Source of the DNA: Nitrospirota bacterium
Lineage (GTDB): Bacteria; Nitrospirota; Nitrospiria; Nitrospirales; UBA8639
DNA length: 7,793 bases
Direction of reading: 5' to 3'
Assembly: GCA_029879555.1 (NCBI GenBank)
Contig: JAOUQB010000103.1
Location: 1 to 7,793, forward strand
Below the pieces are notes generated by a model, which searched no databases, was not told the origin of the DNA, and was given only the letters and a program-made list of their open reading frames with translations. Positions within the stretch are counted from its first letter, which is position 1. Every line of letters starts with the position of its first letter. Below, in pieces: positions 1-5,381 of this stretch. The translations under genes and the position numbers were made by a program.

Positions 1-1
1 C

Positions 2-964
2 AGCGGCGTATCTGAAACGCGCAAGGCCTTAACGAAGGAGCAAGTGGTCGCGAACGCCAAGACGTACGAACAGCAAATTTTCAAAACCCTAGATCCTGAA
101 AAAACCCGTATTGAATTTAATAGTCGCTGGATGAGTGCGATGCCAACGGAAACCATGGTCGAAATTTGTTCGCATTATAGTGTCGCGCGAATGTTAGAGC
201 GGGATGATTTCTCGAAGCGTTATCGAGATCAAAAGCCTATTAGCATTCATGAATTTCTGTATCCACTTGTACAGGGCTATGATTCGGTGGCCTTGGAAGC
301 GGATGTCGAGTTAGGTGGGACGGATCAAAAGTTCAATCTCTTAGTAGGCCGCGACTTGCAGCGAAATTATGGACAAAAACCGCAAGTGGTTCTCACAATG
401 CCATTATTGGAGGGAACAGATGGCGTTCGTAAAATGAGTAAGAGTTTTGGGAATGTTATTGCCTTAGAAGATCGTCCGGCAGACATGTTTGGAAAGTTAA
501 TGTCCATTAGTGATGACCTTATGATGCGGTACTATGAGTTACTAACCGTATCGAATTTGGAGGATGTGAAACAACAGCATCCTATGGAAGCCAAAAAGTC
601 TCTAGCGGAAAGAATTGTTCGGCAATATCACGGGGACGATGGAGCAGAGGAAGCCAAGGCGGATTTTCAGCAACGCTTTCAAAAGCGAGATTTCCCGGAA
701 GAACCCGACGCGCACCTTGTGCTTCAGACAAAAGATTTTGTGGATCCCAAAGACTGTTCTCTGTCACTCGTCGATATTTTATTAAAGACTGGGTTAGTGC
801 CCAGTAAAGGCGAAGCACGCCGTTTGATTTCCCAGAAAGCCATTCAAGTGGATGGGGAAAAAATGGATGACATCAATGGGGTACTCAATTTCAAGCCAGA
901 ACAAAAGTTTTCTATGAAAATTGGCAAGCGTAAATTTGCCCTCATCGAAATGATCGGTGAGTAA
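2..964 (+). CDS. tyrS: Tyrosyl-tRNA synthetase (type 2), 3' portion; 5' end outside window
   Basis: Cytoplasmic class I aminoacyl-tRNA synthetase that activates tyrosine with ATP and charges tRNA-Tyr. The frame is open to the left edge (first complete codon at 2, reading [11 protein letters not shown]), so the GTG at 44 is internal and not the start. About 80-90 N-terminal residues, including the HIGH-like motif, are missing. Visible landmarks: the tyrosine-binding Y-x3-Q-x2-D pattern (YPLVQGYD, about 260-283), the family motif GGTDQKFN (about 311-334), and the ATP-binding loop KMSKS at 431-445. The KMSKS form, rather than E. coli-like KFGKT, marks the type 2 subfamily. A C-terminal S4 RNA-binding domain ([17 protein letters not shown]...VDG, about 780-860) is complete. 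The stop is TAA at 962-964. Identification is firm; the subtype assignment rests on the KMSKS variant. Confidence 0.97.
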   Translation, partial: SGVSETRKALTKEQVVANAKTYEQQIFKTLDPEKTRIEFNSRWMSAMPTETMVEICSHYSVARMLERDDFSKRYRDQKPISIHEFLYPLVQGYDSVALEADVELGGTDQKFNLLVGRDLQRNYGQKPQVVLTMPLLEGTDGVRKMSKSFGNVIALEDRPADMFGKLMSISDDLMMRYYELLTVSNLEDVKQQHPMEAKKSLAERIVRQYHGDDGAEEAKADFQQRFQKRDFPEEPDAHLVLQTKDFVDPKDCSLSLVDILLKTGLVPSKGEARRLISQKAIQVDGEKMDDINGVLNFKPEQKFSMKIGKRKFALIEMIGE

Positions 965-986
965 CGAGTAGCTTTTTCCCTGTAGA

Positions 987-1017
987 GCATGATCCTTGAC
1001 TAAGTTATGGATCGTGC
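987..1017 (+). repeat. Imperfect inverted repeat bracketing the -35 box
   Basis: GCATGATCC at 987-995 pairs with GGATCGTGC at 1009-1017 (9 bp, one G-T wobble), with a 13-nt loop at 996-1008 that begins exactly with the -35 hexamer TTGACT. It starts 22 nt after the tyrS stop and has no T-run after the right arm, so it is not a classical intrinsic terminator. It could be an RNA 3'-end hairpin for tyrS or a DNA operator over the tRNA promoter; the sequence does not decide. Confidence 0.45.
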
Positions 1018-1024
1018 CTAGAAT
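996..1024 (+). promoter_or_regulatory. Sigma-70-type promoter of the tRNA-Gly gene
   Basis: TTGACT at 996-1001 (5 of 6 to the -35 consensus), a spacer of exactly 17 nt, then TAGAAT at 1019-1024 (5 of 6 to the -10 consensus). The expected transcription start near 1031 lies about 13 nt before the mature tRNA 5' end at 1044, giving a short 5' leader for RNase P. The tRNA is therefore probably transcribed independently of tyrS. The -35 hexamer lies in the loop of an imperfect inverted repeat described separately. Confidence 0.7.
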
Positions 1025-1043
1025 GACATTCCTAACCTGATGA

Positions 1044-1118
1044 GCGGGCGTAGCTCAGTGGTAGAGTCCTTGCTTCCCAAGCAAGTTGTCGGGGGTTCAA
1101 ATCCCCTCGCCCGCTCCA
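1044..1118 (+). tRNA. tRNA-Gly, anticodon CCC
   Basis: A complete 75-nt cloverleaf. Acceptor arm GCGGGCG (1044-1050) pairs with CGCCCGC (1108-1114). The D arm is GCTC-AGTGGTA-GAGT. The anticodon stem CTTGC/GCAAG encloses the loop TTCCCAA, giving anticodon CCC, which reads GGG glycine codons. The T arm is GGGGG-TTCAAAT-CCCCT with one G-T pair. Discriminator T1115 is followed by a genomically encoded CCA at 1116-1118. No variable-arm extension. No clear terminator follows; only pyrimidine-rich sequence is seen near 1130-1146. Confidence 0.97.
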
Positions 1119-1325
1119 ATTCAATCCATCACTTCTGATTTCTCCTTGGATATAAGGTCCTAATTCCTGCCAGCTATCCCATGTTTTTGTCTTTGCGCCT
1201 TTTTTCTCAATGATCGACTGCTAACTGTCTGACAATTTCGCATCCTGCCTCCCCAAAGCCAAGGTCGATTGAACAAGCAAGACAATAATAACAACCCAAT
1301 ATTGAGCTGTGGCCTGGCGATTGCC

Positions 1326-1657
1326 AGAGAAAGGTTGAAGGGTTGCAGGAGATCATAATGCAAAATTATGAATTCCTTTAAGTGAGGTTGAGGGCATTCC
1401 CAAGTGGAAAGGTGGTGGTAAATATCGAAATGTGGCGAGAGGAGTATTAAGTATGCCGACTTAGCACACTTGGAAGCGGCATTAACCAACGAAGCCTCAG
1501 GGAACGTCCAAAACTGTGGAAATGGGCACGCGATCACGTGAGGGAAAGTGATGGGATGTTTGGTCGGTTCTTCAGGAATTCTGAGCTTTTGGATACGTAT
1601 TGGGGAAATCAAAATTTCCTTGAACCTTTACTCGTACCCCAACGACTTAGGAGGTAA
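1326..1657 (+). pseudogene. Possible decayed protein-coding remnant, several frames, unidentified
   Basis: No intact gene lies here, but the plus strand carries protein-like runs with composition typical of real proteins, broken by stops and frame changes. In one frame: MQNYEFL (from 1358), stop at 1379; RLRAFPSGKVVVNIEMWREEY (the last 21 codons of that run, shown here split: RLRAFPSGKV / VVNIEMWREEY), stop at 1448; then an open stretch 1451-1654 ending at TAA 1655 that includes KLWKWARDHVRESDGMFG and SELLDTYWGNQNFLEPLL. A second frame at 1449-1508 reads KYADLAHLEAALTNEAS, which could join the third segment through a frameshift near 1510. I do not recognise the family. The pattern suggests one decayed gene, but chance open reading cannot be excluded without a homology search. 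Confidence 0.28.
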
Positions 1658-1661
1658 AGGA

Positions 1662-1890
1662 AGAAAAAGGCGCATACCAACACACGTAAAAAGAGATATG
1701 AAAATGAATCCGGAACTGTTCTGCCTCTGGGTGTTTCTGGCAGCTGAGGAACTGAAACTTTTGGCGATGATCTGGCCTAAAAGATAGGGCAATGCTCGCT
1801 TTGAACCTTTTTGGCGAAATGGTTGGAAGAATTTTGGCCAATGTAGGACAGAAACAGACCATCTTGGGTGCTGAGGCCCATAAGCCCTAG
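1662..1890 (+). pseudogene. Possible second decayed fragment or short leader ORF before the lipoprotein gene
   Basis: Protein-like segments again change frame. One reads THTRKKRYENESG then TVLPLGVSGS, stop, GTETFGDDLA, stop. Another, from 1771 to the TAG at 1888-1890, reads SGLKDRAMLALNLFGEM followed by VGRILANVGQKQTILGAEA. The last part could instead be a free-standing 32-codon ORF beginning at ATG 1792, preceded by a weak AGG (1786-1788) and ending 8 nt before the preferred lipoprotein start at 1899. That spacing would allow translational coupling. No family is recognised. Decayed coding sequence and leader peptide are both possible, and either may be chance. Confidence 0.22.
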
Positions 1891-1898
1891 GGGTGATG

Positions 1899-2966
1899 AT
1901 GAGGACAAAAACCGTAAGCCAGATTCTTCTTGTTCTTTCCCTCTGCTTGGGAGGGGGGTGTCTGGGTGGGGAATCAATAAATACCCAACAAGATACACTT
2001 CTCGAAAGTCCAGAATACTTCGAAAAAGGATGGGATGAGTTCCTCCTTGGTCAGTATGGTGAGGCATTGACCCTATGGGAAGAGGAACTGGTCCTTAGAG
2101 GCAAAGATGACTCCTTGCCACTCCCCATGGTGCGCCACATGGCTTCGACTTATGCTGCCTGGGGTCAGCAACTCAAAGCCGAGGGTGATGAGAAGAGTGC
2201 CACTCGCGCCTTTCAACGACAAGCGGATTTATTAATTTTGGCAGGGGATGTAGGGGACAGGTCCGCGTTTCTCAAGGCGATGGAGTTTTATGTATCCGGA
2301 ATGGGTCGTCCTGATTCTCGTAAAGCGGATCAGCAAGAGCATACGATTCTGAAGAAGGAGGACGCACAAGATCAAAAGGGGATCAAGCAAGCGGAAAAGC
2401 AGGGGGATGTGCGCGTTCTAGCTCAGCGGGATGAGGTCGAAACTCAACTTGCAGAAGGCCCGCCGCCACACGCAGTGGATGGCCCCACCTGCCTCAAAGA
2501 TCTTGTGCACATTCAATTGCAGGAGATTACCCCGTGGCAATCGGGGGAGTTCCAGCTTGAGATGCAGCAAGGGGCTGCAGTGCATAATCTCACCGATTCT
2601 TTCGTGATGCTCAATCTTAGGATTCACTATTCCGGGTCCTATACCTCGAAAGGCTCTACGCATTCTCCGCGGTATCCCGTGAACGTGGACAAACGACCAT
2701 CCTTACTCCTGGAACCCCGGGCAGAGGCCACAGCTTGGCACTTTCCGGTTAAAGGCGTGTATATGTGGGTTCCTCGCGCTCATTGGGAGCTTATTCCTCA
2801 GATTGATGCGGCACAGTCGACTTGTTATCTCTACCAGAGTCCTCCTGCCCATTGGGATGCGGACAGTCATAAACTTCTCAAGGGAGAAGCTGCACACACG
2901 GATTCCTTTGATTTCCCCCTTCACTCCAACAAACGCGTCACACATTCATTCCTTCCGACTCCCTGA
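1899..2966 (+). CDS. Probable lipoprotein with TPR-like repeats and unrecognised C-terminal domain
   Basis: Three in-frame starts lie in tandem (GTG 1893, ATG 1896, ATG 1899). AGGGG at 1889-1893 is properly spaced (5 nt) only for ATG 1899, giving 355 residues. The N-terminus has KTVSQILLVLSLCLGGGC, a basic start, hydrophobic core and Cys21 after Leu-Gly-Gly-Gly. This is a weak lipobox, so membrane anchoring is likely but not certain. Residues about 38-66 (YFEKGWDEFLLGQYGEALTLW) and about 82-113 look like two TPR helices pairs. Residues about 138-185 are a highly charged Lys/Glu/Gln linker. Residues about 196-355 form a separate domain rich in aromatics and His, with Cys198 and Cys309 that could form a disulfide. 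I do not recognise this domain. The likely location is the periplasm or inner face of the outer membrane, with a scaffolding role inferred only from the TPR-like part. Confidence 0.8.
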   Translation: MRTKTVSQILLVLSLCLGGGCLGGESINTQQDTLLESPEYFEKGWDEFLLGQYGEALTLWEEELVLRGKDDSLPLPMVRHMASTYAAWGQQLKAEGDEKSATRAFQRQADLLILAGDVGDRSAFLKAMEFYVSGMGRPDSRKADQQEHTILKKEDAQDQKGIKQAEKQGDVRVLAQRDEVETQLAEGPPPHAVDGPTCLKDLVHIQLQEITPWQSGEFQLEMQQGAAVHNLTDSFVMLNLRIHYSGSYTSKGSTHSPRYPVNVDKRPSLLLEPRAEATAWHFPVKGVYMWVPRAHWELIPQIDAAQSTCYLYQSPPAHWDADSHKLLKGEAAHTDSFDFPLHSNKRVTHSFLPTP

Positions 2967-2975
2967 GCGGAGCCC

Positions 2976-3016
2976 CCCGCGAGAAAAGTGCTCGAGCTCT
3001 CAGCGGGTTTGCTTTT
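2976..3016 (+). terminator. Intrinsic terminator of the lipoprotein gene
   Basis: CCCGCGAGA (2976-2984) pairs with TCTC-A-GCGGG (2998-3007, one bulged A), followed by TTTGCTTTT at 3008-3016. It begins 10 nt after the TGA stop. The loop itself contains the palindrome CTCGAG. The T-run is interrupted by GC, so efficiency is uncertain. Confidence 0.55.
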
Positions 3017-3348
3017 AAACTCCATTTCTGTGAGAAAAGAGATGTTGCGTGGAATCTTCCCGTTGGTATCTAAAAAAATACACTTTGTATCTATAGGGAT
3101 ATGAATTGGTCAGCGGTTGAGTAGATATTCTAAAAGCCAGAATCAATGAAGAGAATTATTTAAAAATTCCCCAAAAAGGTTGTTAGGTTTACCCAATCAC
3201 CCCCTTTCCTTGCTCTCCATATTGACTGTGGGGAGTAGGGGCTTAATGTTGGCGGCTAATTTGCCAAATCGTAGGAAAATAACTAAAGTTTTCGGCCAAG
3301 ATCGCCAGAGAAGACGGGTCGAATGGTTTTTTGCTGAATAGGAAAAAA

Positions 3349-3369
3349 TTATGAACAATTTATTCATAA
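3349..3369. repeat. Perfect 7-7-7 inverted repeat, candidate operator
   Basis: TTATGAA (3349-3355), a 7-nt AT-rich spacer (3356-3362), and TTCATAA (3363-3369). The arms match perfectly. The 14-bp centre-to-centre spacing is somewhat wider than one helical turn. It is not followed by a T-run and is AT-rich, so a protein-binding dyad is more likely than a terminator. It lies 171 bp before the start of the beta-barrel gene and 60 bp after the candidate -10 box. Confidence 0.35.
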
Positions 3370-3540
3370 CTGATTGGTTTCTGAAACGGTTGGTTTTGGG
3401 GAAACGCACACTCCACCAACTTCATACGAGAAAAACGATTGTTTGAAATCAGGTGAATGAAGAAGGAAGGGGAAGTTTTCTTAACAGATCCCAATATCCA
3501 AACAAATTATTCTGTTCATTAATTCGAAAGGAAAAATCCC

Positions 3541-4314
3541 ATGCGTTTCAAACAAGGAATTTGCTGTGTTGTACTCGTGAGCATCGCCTGCGTTCTTTGC
3601 CCGGCCGTAAGCATGGCTCAAGAGGAGGCAACAGGTTGGCGATTTGGCGTCATCCCACGGCTGTGGGTATCGGCTATAACCCTTCCCGATGAAGATAATG
3701 TCAGCAATGGGACAGTCTTGGTTCCGTTATTTGGAGGCACGGTGAGCATCTCCCCAGGATTTGCTCCCAATGTCAGTCTTTTAGCTTCGGGATTCTATGG
3801 CACAGGAGATGGAGATGGAGTATTTACGGACACAGGGGCTGATGGCAACCTGGATATAAAGCGAACGGACTTGGAGGTTCTTTTTCGGTATTCTTTTCCG
3901 GGAACCGGGATTAATCTCAATGTCGGAGCGCGCTATGTGGAGCTCATTTCGAAATTTAAAACTAATTCAGGAAGTTTCAACAACCGGGATGAGACGGATT
4001 TGTGGTTAGGGGAGATTGGGCTTGGGTTTGTACGGGATATCACGGAGGATGGCCGACATCGGATGTTTGGCAACCTGATAGGTTCATTCGGAAATGGAAA
4101 AAACGATTTCAAGGACAGTCAGGGTTTTAAGTCCGACGACTCGGCATTGGCCGTTGGGGCTGACGTCAACATTGGCTATCAATGGTGGGTGACCTCGTTT
4201 GCGAATATCGGTCTTCGATATCGGTCGTTTGCGATCTTAACCGAGAATGATTTTGATTTAACGAAACTTGTGAGTGTTCATGGGCCAGAAGTCTCGATCG
4301 GAATTGTGTTTTAA
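3541..4314 (+). CDS. Secreted outer-membrane beta-barrel-like protein
   Basis: 257 residues, starting at ATG 3541 with a well-spaced AAAGGA (3527-3532, 8-nt spacer). Residues 1-26 are a Sec signal peptide with a cleavage site after VSMA. The mature part alternates hydrophobic and polar residues in many short strands (for example RFGVIPRLWVSAI, LEVLFRYSF, INLNVGARYVEL, ANIGLRYRSFAI). It ends in VSIGIVF, with the terminal Phe typical of BAM-assembled outer-membrane proteins. A Gly/Asp-rich loop at about 87-105 (GTGDGDGVFTDTGADGN) resembles a calcium-binding loop, though no known motif is complete. The size suits an 8- to 12-strand barrel. The exact family is not recognised. It is probably co-transcribed with the caspase-like gene 21 nt downstream, which is also exported. 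Confidence 0.8.
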   Translation: MRFKQGICCVVLVSIACVLCPAVSMAQEEATGWRFGVIPRLWVSAITLPDEDNVSNGTVLVPLFGGTVSISPGFAPNVSLLASGFYGTGDGDGVFTDTGADGNLDIKRTDLEVLFRYSFPGTGINLNVGARYVELISKFKTNSGSFNNRDETDLWLGEIGLGFVRDITEDGRHRMFGNLIGSFGNGKNDFKDSQGFKSDDSALAVGADVNIGYQWWVTSFANIGLRYRSFAILTENDFDLTKLVSVHGPEVSIGIVF

Positions 4315-4335
4315 ACGCCTCCTTGTGGGCTGAAA

Positions 4336-5193
4336 ATGCAGGTAGCCAGAGTGCAGACAAGAACAACCCGAGCCCTCGTCGGTCTTTGGGGCATACTCGT
4401 CATTTTATGGGGTCATCCCTGGGGTATAGCGGGGGCAGCCCAGGGTCGTGTGGCCTTGGTCGTGGGCAATAGTGCGTATGTCCAGAGCGGGGATCTCAAA
4501 AATCCTGTGCATGATGCTAACGCCGTATCTCGGGCCTTTGACGAATTAGGGTTTCAGGTGATTCAGGGCCGCGATCTTACCAAGGCTGCCATGACCACCC
4601 GCCTTCAGGAATTTTACCAAGCGCTCGATGGTGCTAAAGTTGCGGTATTCTTTTACGCGGGCCATGGATTGCAACTCAACAATAAGAACTTCTTGGTCCC
4701 CGTGGATTTTGATCCCAGGGTTGCAGAGTATTTGGGGAATCAACTCATTGTGCTGGATACGATTCTTCAGGAAATGACGAGACGAACCCTCGTGAACGTG
4801 GTGTTTCTGGATGCCTGCCGGGACAATCCCTTTACGGATGCTCTATCGGCCCGGATGACGAAAGGGCGCTCGGTGGCCATTGATCAACACAGGGGAATTC
4901 AAACCGTTGGGACCGGTCTGGCTGAGGTCAAGGGTAGTGTGGGGACCCTTATTGCCTATGCCACGCAACCCGGTAATGTGGCCATGGACGGTGAGGGGGA
5001 CAATAGCCCGTTTACCTTGGGGCTGCTCCAACATCTAGAGACCCCAGGGTTAGAAGTCCGTGAATTATTAATGAAAGTTCGGGGGAGTGTCGTGGAGAAA
5101 ACCAATGGGGTCCAGATTCCCTGGGACCACTCCTCCCTTATGGAACGCCTCTATTTTAAAAAGAAGCGATTTCGTGCCCCCCCCCCGCCCTAA
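4336..5193 (+). CDS. Secreted caspase-family (peptidase C14) protein
   Basis: 285 residues. The N-terminus has a signal peptide (TRALVGLWGILVILWG, then AGA before AQG at about 34), so the protein is probably periplasmic or exported. The caspase p20-like fold follows directly: RVALVVGNSAYVQSGDLKNP (38-57), DANAVSRAFDELGF, then FFYAGHG with catalytic His110, the GLQLNNKNFLVPVDFD segment, and VVFLDACRDNPF with nucleophile Cys161 and the preceding Asp159. The His-Cys dyad is intact. It resembles bacterial metacaspase-like proteins, which typically cut after basic residues, but its specificity is not visible here. Unlike many relatives it has no C-terminal TPR, Sel1 or sulfatase-modifying domain; it ends in a basic stretch and PPPP encoded by a C10 run. 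ATG 4336 lacks a clear Shine-Dalgarno, and GTG 4351 is an alternative start. Translation may be coupled to the upstream barrel gene. Confidence 0.9.
   Translation: MQVARVQTRTTRALVGLWGILVILWGHPWGIAGAAQGRVALVVGNSAYVQSGDLKNPVHDANAVSRAFDELGFQVIQGRDLTKAAMTTRLQEFYQALDGAKVAVFFYAGHGLQLNNKNFLVPVDFDPRVAEYLGNQLIVLDTILQEMTRRTLVNVVFLDACRDNPFTDALSARMTKGRSVAIDQHRGIQTVGTGLAEVKGSVGTLIAYATQPGNVAMDGEGDNSPFTLGLLQHLETPGLEVRELLMKVRGSVVEKTNGVQIPWDHSSLMERLYFKKKRFRAPPPP
5177..5186 (+). repeat. C10 homopolymer at the 3' end of the caspase-like gene
   Basis: Ten consecutive C encode the last prolines just before the stop. Loss of one C would replace the final two prolines with 43 residues ending at TAG 5315-5317. Gain of one C would open a frame of about 60 codons ending at TAA 5373-5375, six nt before the next start codon. 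This is a candidate slippage site, or a base-calling uncertainty. Confidence 0.85.
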
Positions 5194-5255
5194 GACTGTT
5201 AGAGAATCGGGTCCAACTCCCATTTTATTACCTAAAGTCACAATTTTCACCGATT

Positions 5256-5281
5256 GGCCTGTTGTTGAGTCAGGCCTTTTT
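5256..5281 (+). terminator. Intrinsic terminator after the caspase-like gene
   Basis: GGCCTG (5256-5261), a 9-nt loop, CAGGCC (5271-5276), then five T (5277-5281). A GC-rich 6-bp stem directly followed by a T-run, 62 nt after the stop codon. It closes the barrel-caspase operon and separates it from the STAS-HDOD gene. Confidence 0.75.
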
Positions 5282-5381
5282 CAGTCCTCCTTCCCTGTTT
5301 CCGATAAAGACCCCTAGTTCAACCATGGTGGGTTCATCCCTTCCCCATCCTTTTTCTTCAGAAAGGGTTCTGTAAAATTCC

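Larger units (their letters stand above)
1119..1898. other. 780-bp region without an intact gene
   Basis: Between the tRNA and the lipoprotein gene there is no convincing complete CDS on either strand. The longest reading frame (minus strand, 1160-1612) has a composition unlike a functional protein. I see no tRNA-like repeat of the upstream tRNA-Gly 3' end (no attR), no integrase and no terminal inverted repeats, so the region is not demonstrably a mobile insertion despite lying next to a tRNA gene. Its only content I can suggest is the two decayed fragments listed above. Confidence 0.5.
2967..3540. other. 574-bp AT-rich intergenic region upstream of the barrel-caspase operon
   Basis: It holds the lipoprotein terminator at its left end and otherwise appears non-coding on both strands. 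A possible sigma-70-like promoter is TTGCCA (3261-3266), 17 nt, TAAAGT (3284-3289), about 250 nt upstream of the next gene; this is a weak call. A perfect inverted repeat at 3349-3369 is listed separately. The ribosome binding site AAAGGA at 3527-3532 belongs to the next gene. The long leader hints at regulated expression. Confidence 0.4.

Noticed and set aside
1160..1612. 150-codon minus-strand reading frame after the tRNA
   Set aside because: Composition is not protein-like (clusters of Pro, Ser, Leu, Arg and Cys), there is no RBS or recognisable motif, and it lies opposite the more protein-like plus-strand fragments.
1044..1898. Genomic island integrated at the tRNA-Gly 3' end
   Set aside because: No repeat of the tRNA 3' end is visible downstream and no integrase or transposase is present in the window.
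3197..3409. Minus-strand 70-codon frame in the AT-rich intergenic region
   Set aside because: No RBS, no domain and low-information composition; it also spans the candidate promoter and dyad of the next operon.
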